Origin: Bryobacterales bacterium
GTDB lineage: Bacteria > Acidobacteriota > Terriglobia > Bryobacterales > Bryobacteraceae
Length of the DNA: 43,541 nucleotides
Assembly: GCA_947446025.1 (NCBI GenBank)
Contig: CANFEY010000043.1
Location: forward strand, 1-43,541
Reading direction: 5' to 3'
Positions 24,239-32,472 of this stretch are shown here, piece after piece (the first letter of the stretch is position 1; every line of letters starts with the position of its first letter). The translations under genes and the position numbers were made by a program. The notes under the pieces are model-generated. The model was not told the DNA's origin. It searched no databases and saw only the letters and a list, made by a program, of their open reading frames with translations.

Positions 24239-24967
24239 ATGAGCGCGCTGATCGACGGACTGCAACCCCTGGAAATCCTGATGGCCGCCCTCGGCACCCT
24301 GCTGTTCATCGTGCTGCTGCCGTTGTTCGTACGGCAGGTATGGGCGAACAGGCCGTACAACAGCTTGCTCGCTTTCTTCATGCTGCCGGTGGTGATGGTT
24401 GGGTGGCCATCGATCCAAAAGATCAAGTTTGACAAAGACTCCATTGAGCTTGAAAAAGCCACGGCGGCGTTGAAGGCGAATCCGCGGGACACGGCGTTGC
24501 GCACGCAGGTGGAGACGCAGGTCAAGCAACTGGAGACGCGGCCTGCTTCGAGTCCAAGGGTCCTTGCCGACATCGGCGAAGCGTGGCTTGAATTGGGACA
24601 GCAGGCGGCGTCCGAGGCGGCAGTGGACAAGGGCCTGCAAACCAACCCGGACGCGACCGGCCTCAAGGATCTGAAGGGGCGCATCGAGACCTACAAGCGA
24701 GTGAAGGAACTGACCAGCGCGGTGGAACGCAACCCCACAGACACGGCTACAAAGGTGCAATTGCAGGACGTGGCGAAGCGCGCGGCGGCGATCCCCACGG
24801 CGGATCCGCAAGTGGTCAACGACCTGGCGACCGCGCAGTTGGTTACCGGCAATGCGGTGGACGCTGCGAAGCTGAACAACCGCGCGCTGGAGATTGCGCC
24901 CTCCAGCCCGGGCGCGATTCAGTTGCGGGAACGGATCTTACGCGCGCCTGCCAGTTCCAAGCAGTAA
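24239..24967 (+). CDS. Membrane protein with TPR-like repeats
   Basis: The 242-aa product has two transmembrane helices (about residues 13-31 and 43-58), then a soluble helical part with TPR-like phasing (ADIGEAWLELGQQAASEAAVDKGL, NDLATAQLVTGNAVDAAKLNNRAL). GGAGG at 24231 supports ATG 24239. The peptidase gene starts 23 nt after the stop, so it is likely the first gene of an operon and may anchor the peptidase at the membrane. A longer frame upstream overlaps the divergent gene and is rejected. Confidence 0.72.
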   Translation: MSALIDGLQPLEILMAALGTLLFIVLLPLFVRQVWANRPYNSLLAFFMLPVVMVGWPSIQKIKFDKDSIELEKATAALKANPRDTALRTQVETQVKQLETRPASSPRVLADIGEAWLELGQQAASEAAVDKGLQTNPDATGLKDLKGRIETYKRVKELTSAVERNPTDTATKVQLQDVAKRAAAIPTADPQVVNDLATAQLVTGNAVDAAKLNNRALEIAPSSPGAIQLRERILRAPASSKQ

Positions 24968-24990
24968 ATCATCCCATCAAGGAGACCCCC

Positions 24991-26835
24991 ATGCCCACTC
25001 GAATGGCGTTCAACAGGAAGTTCGATGTTCGGCCGGACAGGCTGGATTTGCGTGACTTGCCGTACCGTCCGCCGCTGATCTCCCTGCCGCACCAGTTCCC
25101 CGATGACGACCTGGTGAAGGAGTTCCTGCCCTGCTACACGAAGTTCGGGTTGATCCTGGATCAAGGGACGGACGGCGCCTGCACCGGGTACGGATTGGCG
25201 GCAGTGGTCAACTATCTCCGTTTCGTGAGGTCTTTGGACCTGGAGGATGAGCCGAAGCTGCTGCCGAGCGTTAGTCCGAAGCTATTCTACGAGCTAGCCC
25301 GGCTCTATGATGAGTGGCCGGGAGAGGACTACGAAGGGTCCAGTTGCCGCGGCGCGCTGAAGGGTTGGCACAAACATGGGGTGTGCGAGGATTCGCTGTG
25401 GCCGAAACCCAAGAACAAGAAGGTGAAATTCAAAGACTGGCGCGAGGCGTGGCAGAAGAGCGCACGGCAGACCACGCTGGGCGTGTACTACCGCATCAAC
25501 CATCGTTCGGTGGTGGACATGCAGGCGGCCATCCATGAGATAGGCGCGATCTACGTTTCCGCGACGGTACATAAGGGCTGGGAGCATCCGACGCCGGGCG
25601 AGGTTTCGCATGCGGGGCTGAGCGAGATTAGATATGAGCCGGGGTCAAAGGATGGCGGCGGGCACGCGTTCGCGCTGGTGGGGTACAACGAGCGGGGTTT
25701 TGTGATGCAGAATTCGTGGGGTCCGGGGTGGGGGTCCGGCGGATTCGCCATGCTGACATACGCCGATTGGGTGCAGTTCGGGGACGATGCGTGGGCGGTT
25801 GCATTGGGCGTTCCTGCGCAGGTGGACAGTCCGGCAACGGTAACGCGGCGCGCAGGCGTGGGATTGGCGATGGCGGGGAGCGGGGCGGCGTTCGGCCGTG
25901 CTGCGAAGCCCTCGGGCGGGGTGACGGCCTGGGATACTGGTAAAGCTCTGGAGCATACGATCGTGACCGGGAACGATGGATTCGTGATCCGGCGGAAAGT
26001 GGACTTGGGCGATGCGGCGGAAACTGTGGACCACCTGGCACGGGTGCTTCCGCAGGACAGCACCCACAAGAAGCTGGTGATCTATGCGCATGGGGGGCTG
26101 AATTCCGAGGGTGACTCGTTGAAACGCATCTCGGCGATGGGTCCGTATTTCCTGGAGAACGGCATCTACCCTCTGTTCCTCACCTGGAAGTCGGGGCCGG
26201 TGGAAACGCTGACGAACATTCTGAAGGACGCGGTGAAACCGTTGGGCACGCCGTCGGGCGGCGGTTTGATGGACCGGATCACCGATGCTTGGGATCGCAC
26301 CGTTGAAGTCACCGCAGCCAATGCGGGCGTAAAGTCGATGTGGCGGGAGATGAAGGAGAACGCCGAACTCGGCGCAGAAGCAGGGCGGGGCCTGCGGCTG
26401 CTGGCGAATGCCCGCTACCGGCCGGCGCTGGCCTCGGGAACGGTAAAGCGCCTGGTGATTGAGAACATGTCGGACCGGCGGGAACGCGACGACACGGTAG
26501 GCGGCGTGTACCGAAAGTCGCTGCTCTATCTGGTGAGCCGCGCGCTGGAAGATACGCACAAGACACCGCTGATGGGACTGGCGGCCACCTACGACGGCAA
26601 GCTGGCATCAGATATCTACGGCGGATTCACGACGGAGTTGAACACTTGGAGCGGAGCGTGGAAACAGAAGAACGTGGAGATTGTCGCTCGCGATGAGCCG
26701 ACGATTTTCACCGGCGCGCAGAAGATTCCGATCGCGCATGGCTCCTTCGACAATGACCTCAAGAGCGCGAATGCGGTGATCGAACGGATCTTGGGCGCGC
26801 CTCCCAAGGTCCGCGTGACGAAGTTGGAGTACTGA
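24991..26835 (+). CDS. Papain-like (C1) peptidase fused to an alpha/beta-hydrolase-like domain
   Basis: The 614-aa product starts after AAGGAGA at 24979. Residues 50-265 are a C1A peptidase: Gln58 and Cys64 in LILDQGTDGACTGYG, His225 in GGGHAFALVGY, Asn241 in MQNSWGPGWGSGGFAML. No signal peptide or propeptide is visible, so it is probably cytoplasmic. Residues 355-614 begin KKLVIYAHGGLNSEGDSLKR and continue YFLENGIYPLFLTWKSG, the start of an alpha/beta-hydrolase fold with an HGG oxyanion loop; a classic GxSxG is not obvious. Its neighbours are a membrane TPR protein and DoxX. Biological role unknown. Confidence 0.8.
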   Translation: MPTRMAFNRKFDVRPDRLDLRDLPYRPPLISLPHQFPDDDLVKEFLPCYTKFGLILDQGTDGACTGYGLAAVVNYLRFVRSLDLEDEPKLLPSVSPKLFYELARLYDEWPGEDYEGSSCRGALKGWHKHGVCEDSLWPKPKNKKVKFKDWREAWQKSARQTTLGVYYRINHRSVVDMQAAIHEIGAIYVSATVHKGWEHPTPGEVSHAGLSEIRYEPGSKDGGGHAFALVGYNERGFVMQNSWGPGWGSGGFAMLTYADWVQFGDDAWAVALGVPAQVDSPATVTRRAGVGLAMAGSGAAFGRAAKPSGGVTAWDTGKALEHTIVTGNDGFVIRRKVDLGDAAETVDHLARVLPQDSTHKKLVIYAHGGLNSEGDSLKRISAMGPYFLENGIYPLFLTWKSGPVETLTNILKDAVKPLGTPSGGGLMDRITDAWDRTVEVTAANAGVKSMWREMKENAELGAEAGRGLRLLANARYRPALASGTVKRLVIENMSDRRERDDTVGGVYRKSLLYLVSRALEDTHKTPLMGLAATYDGKLASDIYGGFTTELNTWSGAWKQKNVEIVARDEPTIFTGAQKIPIAHGSFDNDLKSANAVIERILGAPPKVRVTKLEY

Positions 26836-26836
26836 T

Positions 26837-27304
26837 ATGGGCAAGCTGCTGTCGACCTCGCCGGACTTTACGTTGCTGATCGCGCGCTTCGTGCTGGCCG
26901 CGATTTTCTTCGGGCACGGCGCGCAGAAAGCGTTCGGGTGGTTTGGGGGACCAGGGTTCGACAGGGCGCTGGAGATCTTTGAGACCACCATGGGAATTCC
27001 TCCGGCTTTGACGGTGTTCGTGATGTTCACCGAACTCGCGGGCGCGTTGGGGCTGGCGCTGGGGTTGCTATCGCGGGTGGCTGCGTTCGGGGTGATGGCG
27101 CTGATGGTGGTCGCTCCGTTCGCCAATGGACTGTATCCGCAGTTCTTCATGAATTGGACGGGGCAGTTCATGCACGAGGGGTACGAGTACCACTTGCTGG
27201 CGATTGCGCTCAGTCTCGGCGTGATGGTGCGCGGGGGTGGGTGCTATTCGGTGGACGCGGTCTTGAGCCGGAACCGGACGAAGATGCTGGCTCCAAAGGG
27301 ATGA
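26837..27304 (+). CDS. DoxX family membrane protein
   Basis: The 155-aa product has four predicted membrane helices. The N-terminal part LLIARFVLAAIFFGHGAQKAFGWFGGPG matches DoxX (the GHGxQKxFGxFGG motif, seen here as GHGAQKAFGWFGG). Then VFVMFTELAGALGLALGLLSRVAAFGVMALM and YEYHLLAIALSLGVMVRG follow. DoxX-type proteins are integral membrane components linked to redox or thiol homeostasis. It starts 1 nt after the peptidase stop, so it is in the same operon. Its 3' end overlaps the convergent beta-barrel gene by 61 nt. Confidence 0.9.
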   Translation: MGKLLSTSPDFTLLIARFVLAAIFFGHGAQKAFGWFGGPGFDRALEIFETTMGIPPALTVFVMFTELAGALGLALGLLSRVAAFGVMALMVVAPFANGLYPQFFMNWTGQFMHEGYEYHLLAIALSLGVMVRGGGCYSVDAVLSRNRTKMLAPKG

Positions 27305-28443
27305 TCCCCATAGGGAGCCTTGAGGCCGTCTGGGATTTGGTGCACGGTGACGTTGAAGCCGACCGCTGAGTGCAGCGCGCGCAGGTGTCCGATTTGGCGT
27401 GTGTAGCCGGCGGTGTAGGAGGCGATGTTGAAGGTGCGGTGATGCACGATTTCGTCCCGTTGGGTCCACTCAAAGCGGCCAGTGATGAAACTCCTGCCTG
27501 TCACCGGCAGCAACGTCTCCGCGAGCATCGCGTGCGTGGCGTGCTGTTCCACTGTTTTGTAATTACGCGCCCAAGCGATCATGCTGGACCAGCCGGTTCC
27601 ATTTTCCCGGGGCCGGGTGTATTGCACGGATGCGGTCACGCGCTCTACGTCATCGGGGTGGGCGGGTTCGGGGCGGTCGATCTTTGAATAGGACGCCTGG
27701 GCGAGCCAGCGGAAGGCGGGCTGGTAGACCACGCGTGTGGACCAGGAGTTCATGCCGCCCATGTCGATGTTCCAGCGGTTTTCATCCGGCTCGCGGCCGC
27801 GGAAGCCGCTGGCCTCAAGGCGCAGCTTGCTCCAGTTGATGCCGACGGTGGCGAGATTGTTGACGATGTGCGTGGAATCAAGCCAATGGTGGCCCAGCGT
27901 GGCTTGCGGCAGTTCCATGGCGGAGGCGCGGTGGGGGAAGGCGACGGGTCCCATGGCGGCGTCGCCCACAGGGGCGTAGTAAAAAGTCATCAGGCCGCGC
28001 GATCCTACGGGGCGGGCGTATTGGACGCCCAGTTCCATGATGGCGTCGTGAGGATGCTGTCCGTCAATCAAGGGGCGGCCCTTGGCGGTTTCGCCGGTTT
28101 GAAACAGCAACGGGTAGGATTGGTTGCGGACGGTGAGGGCTTCGAGCGAAACCATCGCGCGCAACATGACGGCTCCTTTGCCGGCGGTGCGCGTGCCGCC
28201 CAGCATTCCCCAGTTGGCGGAGTAGGACCCGTCGGTTCCACGCGGGCCACTTTGCCGCGTGTCGACCACAAAGGCTTGGCCCATCCACATCAGGTTCCAA
28301 TCGGCGGCACGGGTCATCACCATCGGCATGGCCCAGGAGGCTGGGTTGCGGGCGGTGCCGGAGGTTTGGCCCAGCAGGTAGACCGATGCCTTGTTCTGCG
28401 CGAACAGGCTCGCGGCGGACAAGAGTAGCAAGATCAGGCGCAT
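27244..28443 (-). CDS. Secreted outer-membrane beta-barrel-like protein
   Basis: The 399-aa product has a signal peptide (MRLILLLLSAASLFA), alternating aromatic beta-strands throughout (SYSANWGMLGG, MTFYYAPVG, SSMIAWARNYKTV), and a C-terminal strand with F (GASIFVRFRLK), all typical of an outer-membrane barrel. A loop with QHPHDAIMELGVQYAR and HRASAMELPQATLGHHW is His/Met-rich, suggesting metal interaction. ATG 28443 directly abuts the aminotransferase-like gene's stop. Function unknown. Confidence 0.78.
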   Translation of the reverse strand: MRLILLLLSAASLFAQNKASVYLLGQTSGTARNPASWAMPMVMTRAADWNLMWMGQAFVVDTRQSGPRGTDGSYSANWGMLGGTRTAGKGAVMLRAMVSLEALTVRNQSYPLLFQTGETAKGRPLIDGQHPHDAIMELGVQYARPVGSRGLMTFYYAPVGDAAMGPVAFPHRASAMELPQATLGHHWLDSTHIVNNLATVGINWSKLRLEASGFRGREPDENRWNIDMGGMNSWSTRVVYQPAFRWLAQASYSKIDRPEPAHPDDVERVTASVQYTRPRENGTGWSSMIAWARNYKTVEQHATHAMLAETLLPVTGRSFITGRFEWTQRDEIVHHRTFNIASYTAGYTRQIGHLRALHSAVGFNVTVHQIPDGLKAPYGDHPFGASIFVRFRLKTASTE

Positions 28444-29046
28444 TTACTTATTCTCCCCCAGTGCATCCAACACCGCGAGTCCGGCTGCGCAGGCGGCTTC
28501 GCTGCCGCCGGTGTTTGCGGGAAATGGCGCGGCGAGTTCGGGTCTGGTGACGACGGCGGCCATGGGGAAGCCGTTGCCCAGCGAATCGCCGATGACGACG
28601 ATGTCGGGTTCCACGCGGTGACGTGCGAACTCCCAAGCGGTGGGGCCGAGTTCTTCGATGGCGACGTTGAGTCCACCGACGGCGCTGACTGCGGCGTAGG
28701 CATCGCGCAGGTAGCCGTCCGGAAAGACGCCCGCGGCGAAGAAGCCGCATAGGCCGCGTCCACTGGCTTCGATGAAGCGGGCTTTCTCAGCGACGGTTGC
28801 GGAGTCGGCGCGAGTGGCCGCGTGGACCCAGAATTTCCGGCGGCCGGGACTCATGTTGGCTAGCGATGTGGTCATACCGTAGTCAACATCCTCAAGCACG
28901 ATGACATCCTTTCCCGGACGGTGCGCCCGGGCGAGGCGCAGCGCGAGCTCGGTGGCCTCGTTCAGGGAACGCAACAGGTAGCAGACGGAGAGCGGCGCCG
29001 GGAATCTGCTGAGCAGGCGCTCGATGTAGAGTTCGCGGATGTCCAC
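28444..29046 (-). CDS. Truncated class III aminotransferase-fold protein lacking PLP lysine
   Basis: The 200-aa product aligns by eye to the middle and end of class III aminotransferases: LSVCYLLRSLNEATELALRLAR (family LSVCFFVNSGSEANELAL), then PDIVVIGDSLGNGFPMAAVV (family PDIVTLGKPLGNGFPLAAVV), and GGSEAACAAGLAVLDAL. The PLP-binding lysine is replaced by Asp154, the DEVQ Asp is absent (AIEELG), and the N-terminal 100 or so residues are missing. It starts at GTG 29046, 6 nt after the JAB-like stop, with no good Shine-Dalgarno. It may be a pseudo-enzyme or a decay product. Codon use looks normal. Confidence 0.65.
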   Translation of the reverse strand: MDIRELYIERLLSRFPAPLSVCYLLRSLNEATELALRLARAHRPGKDVIVLEDVDYGMTTSLANMSPGRRKFWVHAATRADSATVAEKARFIEASGRGLCGFFAAGVFPDGYLRDAYAAVSAVGGLNVAIEELGPTAWEFARHRVEPDIVVIGDSLGNGFPMAAVVTRPELAAPFPANTGGSEAACAAGLAVLDALGENK

Positions 29047-29052
29047 TAAGGA

Positions 29053-30006
29053 CTATTGTACGGGACCGAGGAGTTTGTCCGCCTCGGCGGAAAGCTGGAC
29101 AACCTTGGCGCGGCGGCGGGCGATGGCTTGGCGCAGATAGGCGGCTTGGCTTTCGAGTTGGGCCATGTCTTCCTGGATCTGGTCAGGACTGCGGAATTCC
29201 GCCGTCGCTCCAACAAACGGCACAGGGGGAGAAAAGCGCGGGGAGGTCCAGTGAACGCGGCCGGCGCGGGTCTCCGTGGAGAGCAGGATTTCGACGTCGC
29301 CGCTGCGCGCGGAATAGGTCGCGCTGCTGCTGCCGGGGGCTACGGGGAGCACGGTGCGGCCTTCGGCCTCGGTGACTTCGAGGAAGCTGCCTGGGGCCGC
29401 GGTTTCGCGCGGGTCCCATTGGATGACAAGTTGGCCGTTGGTTTCGCGCAGCGCCAGCTCGATGGGCTTGGGTGGCAGCATGGGCTGCAGGAAGGCGAGT
29501 GCGGCAAGGGGTCCACCCAGCAGGCCGGTCGCTACGAGGGCCCATTTCCAAAGGTTGGGCGGGGGCGCAAGCGGGCGGGCGACCAGGGCCTCGGCTTGCG
29601 TGGCGGCGGTGGCCACCAGGAATTCTTCGTGGCTGCGGACGGCTTGCATGGTGCCGTCCGTTTCCCGCGCGAAGAAGCCGGCACGGCCTCCGGCGATGAC
29701 CAGCGCGACGCCGCCGGAAACGCGGTCGACTTGTTCCAGATCTGCGTCCGTGAGGAATACTTCGCCGCGGGCGCGGATGATGTAGACGCCTACGGGTTCC
29801 ACGCCGAGCGTGCGCGGGTCGCCGGATTGCGGCGTGCGGATGGCGGTGGAGATGCGGACGTCCTGCCCTTGACGGCAGCCAAAGAGGTAGCCTCGGTCAT
29901 GCTGGCGGACGCTCTGGGCGCGGATGTCGTGGATGATGTCCGGGGGGAACTCGATCTTGACGGCGCTTTTCGCGGGGGCCCAACGGCGATAGAGAATGGT
30001 TCGCAT
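29053..30006 (-). CDS. Membrane protein with JAB-like N-terminus
   Basis: The 317-aa product has an N-terminal cytosolic-type fold: IIHDIRAQSVRQHDRGYLFGCRQG, ...GDPRTLGVEPVGVYIIRARGEVFLTDADLE. This resembles the JAB/MPN fold, but the zinc-binding HxH-S-D set is not visible. One membrane helix lies near 152-177 (LWKWALVATGLLGGPLAALAF), then an Ig/FN3-like beta region and a C-terminal coiled coil (EDMAQLESQAAYLRQAIARRRAK). The JAB assignment is tentative. It lies between purN and the aminotransferase-fold gene in one minus-strand run. Confidence 0.6.
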   Translation of the reverse strand: MRTILYRRWAPAKSAVKIEFPPDIIHDIRAQSVRQHDRGYLFGCRQGQDVRISTAIRTPQSGDPRTLGVEPVGVYIIRARGEVFLTDADLEQVDRVSGGVALVIAGGRAGFFARETDGTMQAVRSHEEFLVATAATQAEALVARPLAPPPNLWKWALVATGLLGGPLAALAFLQPMLPPKPIELALRETNGQLVIQWDPRETAAPGSFLEVTEAEGRTVLPVAPGSSSATYSARSGDVEILLSTETRAGRVHWTSPRFSPPVPFVGATAEFRSPDQIQEDMAQLESQAAYLRQAIARRRAKVVQLSAEADKLLGPVQ

Positions 30007-30066
30007 GGCTACCCTGGCATAGTGGGCCGAGGGGGCGAAAATTCTCAGGGCAAGTAGGCCCCCACC

Positions 30067-30660
30067 TTATGTGCCGGTGGCTTCGATGACTCTTCGCCGG
30101 GAAAGTCTGACTTGCCCCGCGAGAACCAGCGCGATGGCTTCGCTATAGATGCGATGCTCTTCCTTCAAGATGCGGGTGGAAAGCGTCTCTTCGGTGTCGC
30201 CTTCCAGAATGGAGACCGCGGACTGGCGGACGATGGGTCCGGTGTCGAGGCCTTCGTCCACGAAGTGGACCGTGCATCCCGTGATCTTCACGCCGTGGGC
30301 TAGCGCCTGACGCTGCGCATCCAGGCCGGGGAACGACGGGAGCAGGCTCGGGTGGATGTTCAGGATGCGGTCCCGGAACGTCGTGATGAAGATGGGGCTG
30401 AGGATGCGCATGTAGCCGGCGAGGCACACCAGGTCTACTTTGTGGGCGCGGAGGTGCTCAATGAAGGCCTGGTCCCGGCGGGTGCCGGAGATAGCGAACG
30501 TAGGGATGCCGCGTTCCTTGGCTAGCTTCAGGCCGTGCGCGGTCGGGTTGTTGGAGAGCGCCACCGCGATCTTGGCGTCCAGGCGGCCCGCGTCAATCGC
30601 GTCGGCGATGGCGACGAAGTTGGAACCGCGCCCGGAGAGGAGGATTCCGAGCTTATTCAT
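30067..30660 (-). CDS. purN: Phosphoribosylglycinamide formyltransferase PurN
   Basis: PurN transfers a formyl group from 10-formyl-THF to GAR in de novo purine synthesis. The start at ATG 30660 gives MNKLGILLSGRGSNFVAIADA, the usual opening; an ATG/GTG at 30669 adds three residues. The folate site has ILNIHPSLLPSFPG with Asn and His, and FVDEGLDTGPIV carries the Asp. At 197 aa it fits the family. It overlaps the purM stop by 8 nt. Confidence 0.95.
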   Translation of the reverse strand: MNKLGILLSGRGSNFVAIADAIDAGRLDAKIAVALSNNPTAHGLKLAKERGIPTFAISGTRRDQAFIEHLRAHKVDLVCLAGYMRILSPIFITTFRDRILNIHPSLLPSFPGLDAQRQALAHGVKITGCTVHFVDEGLDTGPIVRQSAVSILEGDTEETLSTRILKEEHRIYSEAIALVLAGQVRLSRRRVIEATGT

Positions 30661-31681
30661 AGACGACACCCGTGCCCTTGGCGATGGTGCCGATTTGATA
30701 CCACGGTTCCTTGAGCTTCTTGAGGATCTTGGCGGCGTCCTTGAGGTCGCGCTCGGCGATGACGAAAATCATGCCGATGCCGAGGTTGAAGGTCCTGCGC
30801 CAGTCGGCGTCGGGGACGTTACCGATTTCTTTCATGTGCTCGAAGATGGGCAGCACGGGCCAGGAGCCCACCTTGACATGCGCGGCGAGTCCCTTGGGCA
30901 GCACGCGCGGCGTGTTGTCGGTGATACCTCCGCCAGTGATGTGGGCCGCGGCTTTGAGCAGCTTGGCGTCGTCCAGGGCGCGCAGGGGTTTCAGGTAGCT
31001 GCGGTGGACGGCGAGCAGCGCGTCGGCGACTGTGGAGCCGATCTGCGGGACGTGGGTGTCGGGCTTGTAGCCCGCGACATCAAAAAGCAGCTTGCGGGCC
31101 AGCGAGTAGCCATTGGTGTGCAGGCCCGTGGACGGCAGTCCGATGAGCACGTCGCCTTTCTTCACGCGGGCTCCGGTGAGCATGCGCTTCTTTTCCACGG
31201 CTCCCACGATGAAGCCTGCCAGGTCGTAGTCGCCGGGGGCGTAAAGTCCCGGCATCTCAGCGGTCTCGCCACCGATCAGCGCCGCTCCGTTCGCCTTGCA
31301 GCCGCGCGCGATACCGCTGACCACTTGCGCTGCCACCTTCGCATCCAGCGCGCCGACGGAGAAGTAGTCGAGGAAGAAGAGCGGGACGGCACCCTGCACC
31401 GCGATGTCGTTGACGCAGTGGTTGACCAGGCACTCGCCGATAGTGTCGTGCCGGTTGGTCATAAAAGCCACCTTGAGCTTGGTGCCTACTCCGTCGGCGG
31501 AGGAGACCAGGACGGGGTCCTTGTAGCCTCGCAGGCGATACCCGCCGCCGAAGCTGCCGATGTCGGTGAGCACGGCGGGCGTAAAGGTGCGCCGCGCCAT
31601 GGTGCGGATGGAGGCGACGGCGCGGTCAGCCTCGTCGATGTTGACGCCGGCTTGTTTGTAGCTGATGGATTTCTTGGCCAT
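30653..31681 (-). CDS. purM: Phosphoribosylformylglycinamidine cyclo-ligase PurM
   Basis: PurM (AIR synthetase) closes the imidazole ring using ATP. The 342-aa product begins MAKKSISYKQAGVNIDEADR (start ATG 31681) and has the family motifs FGGGYRLRGYKDPVLVSSADGVGTKL, here FGGGYRLRGYKDPVLVSSAD then GVGTKLK, ALIGGETAEMPGLY and GDVLIGLPSTGLHTNGYSLARKL, in part. A longer frame begins inside the membrane-protein gene and is rejected. purN follows with an 8-nt overlap, the usual purMN pair. Confidence 0.95.
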   Translation of the reverse strand: MAKKSISYKQAGVNIDEADRAVASIRTMARRTFTPAVLTDIGSFGGGYRLRGYKDPVLVSSADGVGTKLKVAFMTNRHDTIGECLVNHCVNDIAVQGAVPLFFLDYFSVGALDAKVAAQVVSGIARGCKANGAALIGGETAEMPGLYAPGDYDLAGFIVGAVEKKRMLTGARVKKGDVLIGLPSTGLHTNGYSLARKLLFDVAGYKPDTHVPQIGSTVADALLAVHRSYLKPLRALDDAKLLKAAAHITGGGITDNTPRVLPKGLAAHVKVGSWPVLPIFEHMKEIGNVPDADWRRTFNLGIGMIFVIAERDLKDAAKILKKLKEPWYQIGTIAKGTGVVYE

Positions 31682-31692
31682 AAGGGGAACTT

Positions 31693-32139
31693 CTATGATA
31701 AGCGGTTCAAGGTGGTCGGCTGCTTGGGACCGCGGCTCCGGTCCCGCCACACTAGGAGCGTGGAAGCCGCGAAAAGGGGTCCGGCGGGAAGAAAGACGAA
31801 TGCGGGGTCGGCACCGCTCGTTGCGCCGAGGGAGATGGCAGCGGCAGCCGAGAAAAACGCGGCGACTACGAGTTGACCGCGTCTCATACGAAACCTGATG
31901 AGAAACCATGATGTCGCGAGTAGCGGCGGGAGACCTAACGCGTACACACCTAGAACTCCGGCCAGGTCACGCTGGTGGGTGATCGGCGGAGTATCGGATG
32001 TCAGAAAGCCGGTCTGCAGGATGAGGCAGGCCCACAAAGTCGAGGGAATAACTAGGAGCGGGAAGACCAAGGTGGCCAAAGCGGCAGAGAAATCCAGCAA
32101 ATCGGGATACAGCTTGAAGCCAGTTTCTTCTGAGTTCAT
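31693..32139 (-). CDS. Small membrane protein
   Basis: Starting at ATG 32139 (MNSEETGFKLYPDLLDFSAA), the 148-aa product has four predicted membrane helices (for example ALATLVFPLLVIPSTLWACLI, GVYALGLPPLLATSWFLI, LVVAAFFSAAAAISLGATSG). No family is recognised. It sits 11 nt upstream of purM and is probably its first operon partner. The MazF-like relic ends inside its start codon. Confidence 0.7.
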   Translation of the reverse strand: MNSEETGFKLYPDLLDFSAALATLVFPLLVIPSTLWACLILQTGFLTSDTPPITHQRDLAGVLGVYALGLPPLLATSWFLIRFRMRRGQLVVAAFFSAAAAISLGATSGADPAFVFLPAGPLFAASTLLVWRDRSRGPKQPTTLNRLS

Positions 32140-32246
32140 GCTGCCCGGTTCGTGACGATGCGTTGGCGGTTTGCGGCGATCGATCCCTTCCATAAATCTC
32201 CCCGTGTGGTTGGCACAAATTTGGTTTCTACGTCGATTCGGCTCAC
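32136..32246 (-). pseudogene. Possible truncated MazF-like toxin relic
   Basis: A frame of 36 aa from GTG 32246 reads ...TTRGDLWKGSIAANRQ, resembling the RGDIW opening of MazF/PemK toxins but then ending. It overlaps the antitoxin-like frame's stop by 4 nt (GTGA), the usual order antitoxin then toxin. Only the RGDLW motif supports the identity, so this is a weak call. Confidence 0.3.
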
Positions 32247-32419
32247 CACTCATCCTGAATGGCACTGCGGAACTTCGCCTTGATCTTGGAGACCATGGGG
32301 TCAGGTTGGCCATCGTAGGCTTGGTTCAGTTGATCGAGCAGCGCGAGCTGCCGTCGTTCTCGAAGGTAGCCTTCGAGGGCCAAGGAAAAAAGGCGGCCTT
32401 CATGGTATGCAGCCGTATC
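32243..32419 (-). pseudogene. MazE/RHH-like antitoxin relic
   Basis: The frame reads LALEGYLRERRQLALLDQLNQAYD, then PDPMVSKIKAKFRSAIQDEW and a stop at 32243-32245. Helices of this type with a D-x-x-W tail resemble the C-terminal half of MazE/CopG antitoxins. No ATG, GTG or usable start precedes it before a stop at 32420, so the DNA-binding N-terminus is missing. It overlaps the toxin-like frame. Confidence 0.38.
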
Positions 32420-32472
32420 CTAGCACGGGTACTGCTCACGGTGGGGCGCTAGTGTGGTGCGCTTTCTATGGG

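Noticed and set aside
30653-31909. Longer PurM with 76 extra residues
   Set aside because: The extension overlaps the membrane-protein gene; PurM proteins start near MAKKSISYKQAGV.
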